The position numbers were made by a program, and so were the translations under genes. Below are positions 38,289 to 48,251 of a stretch of 64,000 nucleotides of DNA, in pieces. Positions within the stretch are counted from its first letter, which is position 1. Each line of letters opens with the position of its first letter. The notes beneath the pieces were generated by a model that had not been told where the DNA came from, did not search any database, and worked only from the letters and a program-made list of their open reading frames with translations. The stretch is from Tistlia consotensis USBA 355 (GTDB lineage Bacteria > Pseudomonadota > Alphaproteobacteria > Kiloniellales > DSM-21159). The stretch is taken from positions 115,935 through 179,934 of the forward strand of contig NZ_FWZX01000008.1 in NCBI RefSeq assembly GCF_900177295.1. Direction: 5' to 3'.

Positions 38289-39098
38289 ATGATCGGAGCG
38301 CTCCTGCTGCCGCTGGCCGCCCTGGCCGCCCTCGTCGCGGCGACCCTGGCCAGCTTCCGCGACGCCGCCGGCTGGTCCGGCCGGCGCTTCTGGCTGCTGC
38401 TCGGCGCGGCCCTGGCCGGCAGCGCCGCGGTCATCGCCCTGCGCAGCGGCGCGCGCTGGGACAGCAGCCTCTCGACCGCGCTCTGGTGGTCGGTCGCCTG
38501 CTGCCTGGCCCTGTTCGGCCTGCTCTCGGCCTTCAGCGACACGATGCGGCGCCTCGCGCCGCTGCTGCTCGTCTATCTGCTGCTGCTGGCGGCGATCGCG
38601 CTGGCCAGCGGCGGGCTGCCGGGCCACGTGCCGCCGCTCGGCGACCCCGGCGTCTGGCTGCCGCTGCACATCGCGATCTCGCTCGCGACCTACGCCCTCG
38701 CGACCCTGGCGGCGGTCGCCGGCCTCGCGGTCTTCCTGCGCGAGCGCGCCCTCAAGAAGCGGCAGGAGGCGGGCGGCCTGGTCGAGCGGCTGCCCTCGAT
38801 CGCCGACGGCGAGCGCCTGCAGTTCCGCCTGCTCGGTGCCGCCGAGGCGGTGCTCGTGGCCGGTCTCGCGACGGGCCTCGCGCTCGACTGGGAGGCGTAC
38901 GGCCAGCTCGTCGAGTTCGACCACAAGACCCTGCTGTCGGTGCTGGCCTTCCTGCTGTTCGGCCTGCTGCTCCTGCTGCACAACCGCGGCGGCCTGCGCG
39001 GCCGGCGGGCGGCGCGCCTCGCCCTGGTCGCCTACCTGCTGCTGACCCTCTCCTACATCGGCGTCAAGTTCGTCACCGACGTGCTGCTGGCCGGCTGA
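38289..39098 (+). CDS. Cytochrome c assembly-type membrane protein (YpjD/CcsA-like)
   Basis: A 269-residue protein with about eight membrane segments, related to the CcsA/HemX group (inner-membrane protein YpjD). Diagnostic part: GVWLPLHIAISLATYALATLA near residue 120 and DWEAYGQLVEFDHKTLLSVL near 200, with a conserved His in each. Function probably in heme or cytochrome handling. It lies between ispDF (divergent) and ntrB. Confidence 0.85.
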   Translation: MIGALLLPLAALAALVAATLASFRDAAGWSGRRFWLLLGAALAGSAAVIALRSGARWDSSLSTALWWSVACCLALFGLLSAFSDTMRRLAPLLLVYLLLLAAIALASGGLPGHVPPLGDPGVWLPLHIAISLATYALATLAAVAGLAVFLRERALKKRQEAGGLVERLPSIADGERLQFRLLGAAEAVLVAGLATGLALDWEAYGQLVEFDHKTLLSVLAFLLFGLLLLLHNRGGLRGRRAARLALVAYLLLTLSYIGVKFVTDVLLAG

Positions 39099-39228
39099 GC
39101 CGGTCGCGGCAGGCCGTGCGGTGCTGCGGTGCGGCGAGGCTGCCCACGAAGGCGGCTTCCCAAGGTGTTGAGGGTGCGCTAAGACTGGGCATCTGAACGC
39201 TTGATGGGCAGCTGCTCAAGGAATAGGC

Positions 39229-40335
39229 ATGGCGCGTGTCTCGACACAACTGCTCCGGCGCGTGATGGGCTCCTCCCTCGATCCCGCGGCCGTCCTCAAT
39301 GCCCTGGCCGAGCCCGTGTTCTGCGTCGACGAGCAGGACTGCTTCCTCTACCTGAACCTGGCGGCCGAGCAGTTCTTCGGCTCCTCGATGCGCAGCCTCG
39401 ACGGCCGCCCGCTGTCTGAGATCCTGCCGGCCGACAGCCCGGTCTTCGGGCTGATCGCCCAGGCGCGCCAGGGTCTGCAGAGCCTGTCGGAGTACGAGGT
39501 CGTGCTGGAGAGCCCGCGGATCGGCGCCCACACCGTCTCGATCGACGTCTCGGCGGTGCCCGAGACGCCGGGCGCCGTGGCCGTGACCTTCAAGGAGCGC
39601 TCGATCGCCCGCAAGATCGAGCACCAGTTCACCCACCGCAACGCCGCCCGCTCGGTGACCGCGATGGCCGCGATGCTGGCCCACGAGGTCAAGAACCCGC
39701 TGTCCGGGATCCGCGGCGCGGCGCAGCTGCTGGAGAGCTCGGTCGAGGGCGACGACCGCGAGCTGACCCGCCTGATCACCGCCGAGGCCGACCGCATCGT
39801 CGCGCTGGTCGACCGCATGGAGATGTTCGCCGACCGCCGGCCGATCGACCGCCAGCCGATCAACATTCACGAGGTGCTCGGCCACGTCCGCCGCCTCGCC
39901 GAGAACGGCGTCGCGCGCAAGATCCGCTTCGTCGAGATCTACGATCCCTCGCTGCCGCCGGTGCTCGGCAACCGCGACCTGCTGATCCAGGTCTTCCTGA
40001 ATCTGGTGAAGAACGCGGCCGAAGCCCTTCACAAGCAAGGCGAAGGCGAGATCCAGCTCTCGACGCGCTACCAGCAGGGCGTGCGCCTTGCGATCCCCGG
40101 GGGCGGCAGCCGGGTCGACCTGCCGCTGGTCGTTTCCGTGCAGGACAACGGCCCGGGCATCCCCGAGGACCTGCGCGGCCACCTCTTCGATCCGTTTGTC
40201 ACGGGCAAGCCGAACGGAAAAGGCCTGGGACTTGCATTGGTCGCGAAGATCGTCGGCGACCACGGCGGGGTGATCGAGTTCGACAGCGAGCCGAACCGGA
40301 CGGTGTTCCGCACCCTGCTGCCGAAAGCCGACTGA
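39229..40335 (+). CDS. ntrB: Nitrogen regulation sensor histidine kinase NtrB
   Basis: Soluble kinase/phosphatase that controls NtrC in response to PII. It has 368 residues: a PAS domain ([21 protein letters not shown] near residue 24), a HisKA domain with [19 protein letters not shown] near residue 145, and an ATPase domain ending in [17 protein letters not shown]. No membrane segment is seen. ntrC follows after 56 bp. Confidence 0.94.
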   Translation: MARVSTQLLRRVMGSSLDPAAVLNALAEPVFCVDEQDCFLYLNLAAEQFFGSSMRSLDGRPLSEILPADSPVFGLIAQARQGLQSLSEYEVVLESPRIGAHTVSIDVSAVPETPGAVAVTFKERSIARKIEHQFTHRNAARSVTAMAAMLAHEVKNPLSGIRGAAQLLESSVEGDDRELTRLITAEADRIVALVDRMEMFADRRPIDRQPINIHEVLGHVRRLAENGVARKIRFVEIYDPSLPPVLGNRDLLIQVFLNLVKNAAEALHKQGEGEIQLSTRYQQGVRLAIPGGGSRVDLPLVVSVQDNGPGIPEDLRGHLFDPFVTGKPNGKGLGLALVAKIVGDHGGVIEFDSEPNRTVFRTLLPKAD

Positions 40336-40391
40336 TCCGGCCGGCCACGCCGGCCGCCTTCAGAGCCGCTCGTCAGGGAGACCACAGGCCC

Positions 40392-41840
<1,449 letters not shown>

Positions 41841-41973
41841 GCCTGTGGCCGCTTTGCAACAGCGCAGGGCGGCCGCGTTCGTCCGGGACCGCGGTGGGCG
41901 GCGTCCGGGGTGCCCGTCACGGCGGGCGCCCGATGCCGCCGAAATCCGCTCCCGCAGGATCGACGGAGCCTGA

Positions 41974-44274
41974 ATGACCGACCCCAGGTCGGAGCCTGCC
42001 GGCGAGAAGGACAGCGCCTTCCTGGCGCAATTCGCCGCCTTTGCGCGACGGACGCACCTCGAGCGCTGGGTCTCGCTGATCCTGCTGGCTCTGGCGCTGG
42101 CCGGCTGCGTCACGACCTTCCTGGCGATGACCGGCCGCCTGCCGGTCACGCCGGACGCGGTCGAGATCCAGCTGCTGCTGACCGCCGACCTGGTGCTGGT
42201 GCTGCTGCTGACCGCGATGATCGGCCGGCGGCTGATCGTGCTGTGGCTGCAGCGCCGGCGCGACGTCGCCGGCGCACGGCTGCACGCCCGCCTGATGACG
42301 CTCTTCGCCCTGGTCGCGGTGACCCCGACGCTGATCGTCGCGGTCTTCACGGCGCTGCTGTTCGTCGGCATGCAGGACTGGTTCAGCGAGCGCGTGCGCA
42401 CGGCGGTGCGCGAATCGCTGGCGGTCGCCCAGTCCTACCTGGAGGAGCATCGGCGCACGATCGTCGGCGACGCCCTGGCGATGGCCCAGGACCTGAACCG
42501 CGCCGGCCCCTCGATGCTGGTCAATCCGCAGCGCTTCTCGCAGTTCGTCAGCACCCAGGCGGCCTGGCGCTCGCTGACCGAGGCGCTGGTCTTCGATTCG
42601 AGCGGCCACGTCCTGGCGCGCGCCGGCTTCTCGCTGCTGCTGGAGTTCGAGCCGGACATCCCGCCCTGGGCGATCGAGCAGGCCAACCAGGGCGAGGTCG
42701 CGATCCTGGAGCCCGAATCCGACGACCGGGTGCGCGCCATCATCAAGCTGGAGGCCTTTCCCGACACCTACCTCTTCGTCGGCCGGCTGATCGACCCGCG
42801 CGTGCTGGCCCACACCCAGCGCTCCTCGGACGCGGTCAAGCTCTACGAGCAGATCGAGAACCAGCGCGAATCGATCCTGGCGACCTTCGCCGCGATCTTC
42901 GCCGTGATCTCGCTGCTGCTGCTGCTGGTCGCGGCCTGGATCGGCCTCGCCTTCGCCAACCGCCTGGGCCGGCCGATTGCCCAGCTGATCGAGGCCGCCC
43001 AGAGGGTCGGCGCCGGCGACCTGACCGTGCGCGTGGCCGACGACGACGAGGGCATCGAGATCGACGCCCTGGCGCGCGCCTTCAACCGCATGACCGGCGA
43101 CCTGCAGCGCCAGCGCGGCGAGCTGATCGAGGCGAACCAGCAGATCGAGGCGCGCCGCCGCTTCGGCGAGGCGGTGCTGTCGGGCGTCACCGCCGGCGTG
43201 CTCGGCCTGGACCGGGACGGCTACGTGACGATCGCCAACCGGCGCGCCCACGAGCTGCTGGCGCTGCAGCCCGGCCAGCTGATGGGCCGGCGCGTCTCCA
43301 AGCTGTCGCGCGAGATGCGCGAGCTGCTGGAGCAGGCGCGCCGCAAGCCGCGGCGGATCCACGAGCGCCAGGCCGGCCTGGCCGGCGCCGACGGCTCGAG
43401 CCGCACGCTGCTGGTCCGCATCGTCGCCGAGCAGGCCGGCGAGAAGATCATCGGCTACGTCGTCACCTTCGACGACATCACCGAGCTGCTCTCGGCGCAG
43501 CGCAAGGCGGCCTGGGCCGACGTCGCCCGGCGCATCGCCCACGAGATCAAGAACCCGCTGACCCCGATCCAGCTGTCGGCCGAGCGCCTGAAGCGCCGCT
43601 ACCTGAAGCAGATCTCCGAGGATCCCGAGACCTTCGCGGCCTGCACGGACACCATCGTGCGCCAGGTCGGCGACATCGGCCGCATGGTCGACGAGTTCAG
43701 CAACTTCGCGCGCATGCCGACGCCGGCCAAGGCGCCCTGCGACCTGATCCGGCTGGTCATCGACAGCCTGGCCCTGCAGCGCAGCGCCCACGGCGCGATC
43801 CGCTTCCTCTCGGAGCTGCCCGACAAGCCGGTGCCGGTCCAGGTCGACGCCGCGCAGATCCGCCAGGCGCTGACCAACCTGCTGCAGAACGCCGTCGATT
43901 CGATCGAGGGCCGGCAGGCCGCCGAAGGGGGCGGGGAGGGGGCGCCCGCCGGGGTGGCGGGGGAGGAGGGCCTGGTGCGGGTCCGGCTCTCGACGACCGC
44001 GAGCCTGGCCGAGATCGCCATCGAGGACAACGGCCGCGGCCTGCCGAAGAAGGACCGCGACCGCCTGACCGAGCCCTACGTGACGACCCGCGAGAAGGGC
44101 ACGGGGCTGGGCCTGGCGATCGTCAAGAAGATCCTGGAAGACCATGGCGGGAGCCTGGCGCTGGCCGATCGGGAGGGCGGCGGCGCGGTGATCAGGCTGA
44201 CCCTGCCGCTCGGGGAAACCGCCAGCCGCGACGGACCGGCGCAGGAAGGACGGATCGCTGTCCATGGCTCATGA
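41974..44274 (+). CDS. ntrY: Nitrogen/redox sensor histidine kinase NtrY
   Basis: Membrane-bound kinase of 766 residues, partner of NtrX. N-terminal four membrane segments with a large periplasmic loop, then HAMP (RLGRPIAQLIEAAQRVGAGD near residue 328), PAS (VLGLDRDGYVTIANRRA near 408), HisKA (IAHEIKNPLTPIQLSAERL near 526) and ATPase domain (EDNGRGLPKKDRDRL, KGTGLGLAIVKKIL). A Gly/Ala/Glu-rich insertion (AAEGGGEGAPAGVAGEEGL) sits between the N and G1 boxes. A wobble-containing 8-bp hairpin at 41909-41930, without a T-tract, precedes the gene. Confidence 0.94.
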   Translation: MTDPRSEPAGEKDSAFLAQFAAFARRTHLERWVSLILLALALAGCVTTFLAMTGRLPVTPDAVEIQLLLTADLVLVLLLTAMIGRRLIVLWLQRRRDVAGARLHARLMTLFALVAVTPTLIVAVFTALLFVGMQDWFSERVRTAVRESLAVAQSYLEEHRRTIVGDALAMAQDLNRAGPSMLVNPQRFSQFVSTQAAWRSLTEALVFDSSGHVLARAGFSLLLEFEPDIPPWAIEQANQGEVAILEPESDDRVRAIIKLEAFPDTYLFVGRLIDPRVLAHTQRSSDAVKLYEQIENQRESILATFAAIFAVISLLLLLVAAWIGLAFANRLGRPIAQLIEAAQRVGAGDLTVRVADDDEGIEIDALARAFNRMTGDLQRQRGELIEANQQIEARRRFGEAVLSGVTAGVLGLDRDGYVTIANRRAHELLALQPGQLMGRRVSKLSREMRELLEQARRKPRRIHERQAGLAGADGSSRTLLVRIVAEQAGEKIIGYVVTFDDITELLSAQRKAAWADVARRIAHEIKNPLTPIQLSAERLKRRYLKQISEDPETFAACTDTIVRQVGDIGRMVDEFSNFARMPTPAKAPCDLIRLVIDSLALQRSAHGAIRFLSELPDKPVPVQVDAAQIRQALTNLLQNAVDSIEGRQAAEGGGEGAPAGVAGEEGLVRVRLSTTASLAEIAIEDNGRGLPKKDRDRLTEPYVTTREKGTGLGLAIVKKILEDHGGSLALADREGGGAVIRLTLPLGETASRDGPAQEGRIAVHGS

Positions 44275-45643
44275 CATCCTGATCGTCGACGACGAGCACG
44301 ACATCCGCCTGCTGATCGAGGGCGTGCTGCAGGACGAGGGCTACCGCACCCGGGCCGTCGCCGACAGCGACCAGGCCCTGGAGGCGGTGCGCAACCGCCG
44401 CCCGCACCTGGTGATCCTGGACATCTGGCTGCAGGGCTCGACGCTCGACGGCCTGGAGCTGCTGCAGGCCCTGCAGCGCGAGCGCCCGGGGCTGCCGATC
44501 GTGATGATCTCCGGCCACGGCACGATCGAGACGGCGGTCGCGGCGATCCGCCATGGCGCCTACGACTTCATCGAGAAGCCCTTCAAGTCGGACCGCCTGC
44601 TGCTGATCGTGTCGCGCGCCATCGAGGCCGCGCGCCTGCGGCAGGAGAACGAGGAGCTGCGCCAGCGCGGCGCGCCGGAGACCGAGCTGATCGGCCACTG
44701 CGCGCCGATCCAGCAGCTGCGCCAGCAGGTCCAGAAGGTCGCCCCGACCGGCAGCCGGGTGCTGATCGCCGGCGCCGCCGGCAGCGGCAAGGAGGTCGTG
44801 GCGCGCCAGCTGCACAGCCTGTCGAAGCGCGTCGACGGCCCCTTCGTCGTGGTCAACTGCGCGACCCTGCATCCGGAGCGCATCGAGGCCGAGCTGTTCG
44901 GCGTCGAGCCCGGCGACGGCGAGAGGGCGACGATCGGCACCTTCGAGCGCGCCCACGGCGGCACGCTGCTGCTCGACGAGGTCGCCGACATGCCGCTGGA
45001 GACCCAGGGCAAGATCGTCCGCGTGCTGCAGGAGCAGACCTTCGAGCGCCTCGGCAGCCGGCGCCGCATCGAGGTCGACGTGCGGGTCATCGCCTCGACC
45101 AACCGCGACCTGCAGGCGCGCATCGCCGAGGGGCTGTTCCGCGAGGACCTCTTCTACCGCCTGAACGTCGTGCCGCTCAGGGTCCCGAGCCTTCGCGAGC
45201 GCCGCGAGGACATCCCGGAGCTGGTCGAGTACCTCGGCGCGCGCTCGGCCGAGAACACCGGCATGCCGATGCGCCGGCTCGGCAGCGACGCCCTGGCCGC
45301 CCTGCAGGCCTACGACTGGCCGGGCAACGTGCGCCAGCTGCGCAACCTGGTCGACTACCTGATGATCATGGCGCCCGGCGGCCCGCAGGAAGCGATCGGC
45401 TCCGAGCTGCTGCCCGCCGAGATCTCGGCCCGCGCCCCGGCGCTCTTGCCCGGTGCCGCCAACGGCGAGATCATGACCCTGCCGCTCCGTCAGGCCCGCG
45501 AGCATTTCGAGCGGCAGTACCTCGAGGCTCAGGTCTTGCGCTTCGGCGGCAACATCTCTAGGACCGCGGCCTTCGTCGGCATGGAGCGCTCGGCCTTGCA
45601 CCGCAAGCTGCGCTCGCTCGGCATCAACACCTCGGAACGCTAA
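44264..45643 (+). CDS. ntrX: Nitrogen assimilation response regulator NtrX
   Basis: NtrC-family regulator of 459 residues. Receiver domain with Asp in LVILDIWLQGSTLDG near residue 53; AAA+ domain with Walker A AGAAGSGKEVVARQLH near residue 164 and Walker B LLLDEVADMPLE near 234. The sigma-54 contact loop GAFTGA is not present; its place reads GVEPGDGERATIGTFER. This is a feature of alphaproteobacterial NtrX, which may not activate through sigma-54. C-terminal helix-turn-helix SRTAAFVGMERSALHRKL. It overlaps ntrY by 11 bp. Confidence 0.93.
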   Translation: MAHDILIVDDEHDIRLLIEGVLQDEGYRTRAVADSDQALEAVRNRRPHLVILDIWLQGSTLDGLELLQALQRERPGLPIVMISGHGTIETAVAAIRHGAYDFIEKPFKSDRLLLIVSRAIEAARLRQENEELRQRGAPETELIGHCAPIQQLRQQVQKVAPTGSRVLIAGAAGSGKEVVARQLHSLSKRVDGPFVVVNCATLHPERIEAELFGVEPGDGERATIGTFERAHGGTLLLDEVADMPLETQGKIVRVLQEQTFERLGSRRRIEVDVRVIASTNRDLQARIAEGLFREDLFYRLNVVPLRVPSLRERREDIPELVEYLGARSAENTGMPMRRLGSDALAALQAYDWPGNVRQLRNLVDYLMIMAPGGPQEAIGSELLPAEISARAPALLPGAANGEIMTLPLRQAREHFERQYLEAQVLRFGGNISRTAAFVGMERSALHRKLRSLGINTSER

Positions 45644-45646
45644 GCC

Positions 45647-45701
45647 ATGAAAGTGATCGCCCGGTGAAAGTGATCGCCCGATGAAAGTGATCGCCCGATG
45701 A
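45647..45701 (+). other. Three overlapping six-codon minicistrons MKVIAR before trkA
   Basis: Minicistrons 45647-45667, 45664-45684 and 45681-45701 each read M-K-V-I-A-R-stop, and the third stop overlaps the trkA ATG. There is no Shine-Dalgarno between units, so ribosomes would have to enter upstream or reinitiate at each stop-start overlap. Whether they are translated is unknown. Confidence 0.4.
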
Positions 45702-45714
45702 AAGTGATCGTCTG
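45647..45714 (+). repeat. 17-bp tandem repeat spanning the trkA start (four copies)
   Basis: ATGAAAGTGATCGCCCG occurs at 45647, with a GTG version at 45664, then again at 45681; the fourth copy at 45698 is the start of trkA and diverges after GATCG. Each of the first three units encodes M-K-V-I-A-R followed by TGA, and each TGA overlaps the next start codon. Because 17 is not a multiple of 3, the units are in successive different frames. Confidence 0.9.
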
Positions 45715-47074
45715 CGGCGCCGGCCAGGTCGGCTTCAACATCGCGCGCTACCTGGCCAGCGAGAACGCCGACGTTACGGTCATCGACCAGTCGCCGGAGC
45801 TGATCCAGAAGATCAGCGAGTCGCTCGACGTCACCGGACTGGTCGGCTTCGCCTCGCATCCCGACATCCTGGAGCAGGCCGGCGCGCGCGACACCGACAT
45901 GCTGATCGCGGTGACCTACGCCGACGAGGTCAACATGGTCGCCTGCCAGGTCGCGCACTCGATCTTCGAGGTGCCGACCAAGATCGCCCGCGTGCGCCAC
46001 CAGTCCTACCTGAACCCGCTGTGGTCCGACCTGTTCAGCCACGACCACATGCCGATCGACGTGATCATCTCGCCGGAGCTCGAGGTCGCCAAGGCGATCG
46101 GCCGGCGCCTGCAGATCCCCGGCGCCTTCGACGCCATGCAGCTGGCCGACGGCAAGGTCAACCTGATCGGCGTGCACGTCCGCGAGGACACGCCGATCAT
46201 CCAGACGCCCCTGCGCCAGCTGACCGACCTGTTCCCGGACCTGCACATCGTCGTGGTCGCGATCTCGCGGGCCGGGCGGACCATCGTGGCACACGGCGAC
46301 GCCGAGCTGATGCCCGGCGACGACGCCTACTTCGTCTGCGAGACCTCGCACCTGACCCGCGCGTTGATGACCTTCGGCTACGAGGAGCGGGCGGCCCGCC
46401 GCGTGCTGCTGATCGGCGGCGGCAACATCGGCCTCAACCTGGCCCGCACGGTCGAGGAGAAGCACCCCCAGGTGCAGCTCAAGATCATCGAGATCTCCAA
46501 GGCGCGGGCCGAGTTCGTGGCCCAGACCCTGGAGCGCTCGGTGGTGATCCACGGCGACGCGCTGGACCTCGACATCCTGACCGAGGCCAACATCGCGGCG
46601 ACCGAGACGGTGATCGCGGTCTCCAACGACGACGAGGTCAACATCCTGGCCTCGCTGCTGTCCAAGCGCTACGGCGCCAAGCGCGCGGTCACGCTGATCA
46701 ACTCGACCTCCTATTCCCAGCTGGTCGGCAGCCTCGGCATCGACACGGTGGTCAGTCCCCGCGCCATCACCGTCTCGACGATCCTGCAGCACGTCCGACG
46801 CGGCCGCATCCGCTCGGTCTATTCCCTGGCGGAGGGGCTCGGCGAGATCATCGAGGCCGAGGCCATGGAGACCTCCGGCCTGGTCGGCAAGCCGCTGCGC
46901 GACGCGCCGCTGCCGAGCGGCTCGGTGGTCGGCGCCGTGGTGCGCGACGACGAGGTGATCATCCCGCGCGGCGACACGGTGATCCGTGCCGGCGACCTCG
47001 TCGTCATGTTCGCCGCCGCCGAGGCGGTGAAGAAGGTCGAGAAGCTGTTCGCCGTGAAGCTGGAATTCTTCTGA
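45698..47074 (+). CDS. trkA: Trk system potassium uptake protein TrkA
   Basis: Peripheral NAD(H)-binding regulator of the Trk/Ktr potassium importer, 458 residues. Two RCK_N Rossmann units (VCGAGQVGFNIARYLASEN near residue 4 and LIGGGNIGLNLARTVEE near 236) each followed by an RCK_C domain. The start was set at the last copy of the 17-bp repeat because only that copy opens into the full gene. The channel gene trkH is not in the window. Position after ntrX is conserved in alphaproteobacteria. Confidence 0.95.
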   Translation: MKVIVCGAGQVGFNIARYLASENADVTVIDQSPELIQKISESLDVTGLVGFASHPDILEQAGARDTDMLIAVTYADEVNMVACQVAHSIFEVPTKIARVRHQSYLNPLWSDLFSHDHMPIDVIISPELEVAKAIGRRLQIPGAFDAMQLADGKVNLIGVHVREDTPIIQTPLRQLTDLFPDLHIVVVAISRAGRTIVAHGDAELMPGDDAYFVCETSHLTRALMTFGYEERAARRVLLIGGGNIGLNLARTVEEKHPQVQLKIIEISKARAEFVAQTLERSVVIHGDALDLDILTEANIAATETVIAVSNDDEVNILASLLSKRYGAKRAVTLINSTSYSQLVGSLGIDTVVSPRAITVSTILQHVRRGRIRSVYSLAEGLGEIIEAEAMETSGLVGKPLRDAPLPSGSVVGAVVRDDEVIIPRGDTVIRAGDLVVMFAAAEAVKKVEKLFAVKLEFF

Positions 47075-47156
47075 GCGGACGCTAGGGTGGCGCACCCGGG
47101 CCGCGCCGCCGCCGTTCTCGAAGCCCGCACCAAGACAGGAAGGCCGTCCTCCGACC

Positions 47157-47807
47157 ATGCCGCTGACCGCGCCCAAGGCGATCCTCTTCGACTGGGACAA
47201 CACCCTGGTCGACACCTGGGCCGTCATCCACCACGCCCTGGCCGTGACCTTCGAGGCCTTCGGGCGCACGCCCTGGACCCTGGAGGAGACCCGCCAGCGG
47301 GTCCGCGCCTCGGCGCGCGACGCCTTCCCGGAGCTGTTCGGCGACGACACCGAGGCGGCGACCGAGCTGTTCTACGAGACCTTCGCACGGGACCATCTGC
47401 AGGGCCTGGCGCCGCGCGCCGGTGCGCCGGAGGCCCTGGCCGCGCTCGCGGCGCGCGACGACCTCTGGCTCGGCGTGGTCAGCAACAAGACCGGCCGCTA
47501 CCTGCGCGAGGAGGCCGAGCACCTGGGCTGGAGCCGGCACTTCCGCCGGGTCGTCGGCGCGCTCGACGCGGTGCGCGACAAGCCGGCGCCGGACCCCGTC
47601 GTCATGGCCCTGGCCGGCAGCGGCCTCGAGCCCGGGCCGGCGGTCTGGTTCGTCGGCGACACCGACATCGACATGCTCTGCGCCCGCAACGCCGGCTGTA
47701 CCGGCCTGCTGATCCGCGACGAGGCGCCGGGCGAGGGCGAGTTCGGCGCGGCGCCGCCGCACCGCCACGTCGCGACCTTCGAGGAGCTGCTCGGCCTCAT
47801 CGCCTGA
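47157..47807 (+). CDS. HAD family phosphatase (phosphoglycolate phosphatase-like)
   Basis: A 216-residue HAD hydrolase. Motif I ILFDWDNTLVDTWAVIH (nucleophile Asp near residue 11), motif II LGVVSNKTG, motif III Lys in VRDKPAPDPVVM and motif IV FVGDTDIDMLCARN. The second aspartate of motif I and the cap size suit small sugar or glycol phosphates. It lies between trkA and hfq, with a 183-bp gap to hfq that contains the hfq promoter. Confidence 0.85.
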   Translation: MPLTAPKAILFDWDNTLVDTWAVIHHALAVTFEAFGRTPWTLEETRQRVRASARDAFPELFGDDTEAATELFYETFARDHLQGLAPRAGAPEALAALAARDDLWLGVVSNKTGRYLREEAEHLGWSRHFRRVVGALDAVRDKPAPDPVVMALAGSGLEPGPAVWFVGDTDIDMLCARNAGCTGLLIRDEAPGEGEFGAAPPHRHVATFEELLGLIA

Positions 47808-47827
47808 CCCCGACAGGCCCCAAGGCT

Positions 47828-47856
47828 TTGCCTCGCCCTGCGGCTGCCGTCATAAT
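47828..47856 (+). promoter_or_regulatory. Sigma-70-type promoter for hfq
   Basis: -35 TTGCCT (47828-47833), 17-base spacer, -10 CATAAT (47851-47856). It is the best promoter match in the 183-bp gap and would give a leader of about 130 bases for hfq. Confidence 0.55.
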
Positions 47857-47892
47857 CGAGCCGTTCTTGCCGGGCCGGGCCCGAAGGACCAC

Positions 47893-47934
47893 ATGAGGTC
47901 GGCAAGGCGGGTCGGGTTCCCGCACGCCCCGTAA
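47893..47934 (+). other. Possible upstream ORF in the hfq leader
   Basis: A 13-codon open frame, [13 protein letters not shown] then TAA, begins 98 bases before the hfq ATG and is followed by an A-rich segment. It has only a weak AAGGA ahead of it, so translation is uncertain. Confidence 0.2.
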
Positions 47935-47978
47935 GAAGCCGAAGAACAACAACTACTAACGAACACGAAGAAACAAAG
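47931..47978 (+). promoter_or_regulatory. A-rich hfq leader segment, possible Hfq binding site
   Basis: About 45 bases just upstream of the hfq ribosome-binding site are unusually A-rich for this genome and consist of repeated A-A-N/A-R-N triplets (AAGAACAACAACTACTAACG, AACACGAAGAAAC). Such triplets are what the distal face of Hfq binds, which suggests autoregulation; this is inference. Confidence 0.35.
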
Positions 47979-47990
47979 GGGGTTCACTCC

Positions 47991-48251
47991 ATGGCTGCCG
48001 ACAAGTCCCAGAACGTCCAGGATGTCTTTCTCAACCACATCCGCAAGCACAAGATCCCGGTGACCGTGTTCCTGGTGAACGGCGTCAAGCTGCAGGGCAT
48101 CGTCACCTGGTTCGACAATTTCTGCGTCCTGCTGCGCCGGGACGCCCACTCGCAGCTGGTCTACAAGCACGCGATCTCGACGGTGATGCCGGCAGCACCG
48201 ATCCAGCTGTTCGAGGGCAGCGACAAGGAGGAATCGACTGGCGAAGCCTGA
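47991..48251 (+). CDS. hfq: RNA chaperone Hfq
   Basis: Sm-like hexameric RNA chaperone, 86 residues. The Sm1 motif [19 protein letters not shown] and Sm2-type [12 protein letters not shown] are conserved, and the C-terminal tail is short ([16 protein letters not shown]). AAAGGGGG precedes the ATG. Its last codons contain AAGGAGG, which serves as a ribosome-binding site for hflX. Confidence 0.97.
   Translation: MAADKSQNVQDVFLNHIRKHKIPVTVFLVNGVKLQGIVTWFDNFCVLLRRDAHSQLVYKHAISTVMPAAPIQLFEGSDKEESTGEA
48225..48240 (+). promoter_or_regulatory. Ribosome-binding site with CTG start codon (hflX)
   Basis: AAGGAGG at 48225-48231, 6-base spacer, CTG at 48238. The Shine-Dalgarno lies inside the last codons of hfq (Lys-Glu-Glu). 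Confidence 0.5.

Noticed and set aside
45647..45697. Start of trkA at the first ATG of the 17-bp repeat
   Set aside because: That frame closes after six codons; only the copy at 45698 opens into the full TrkA protein.
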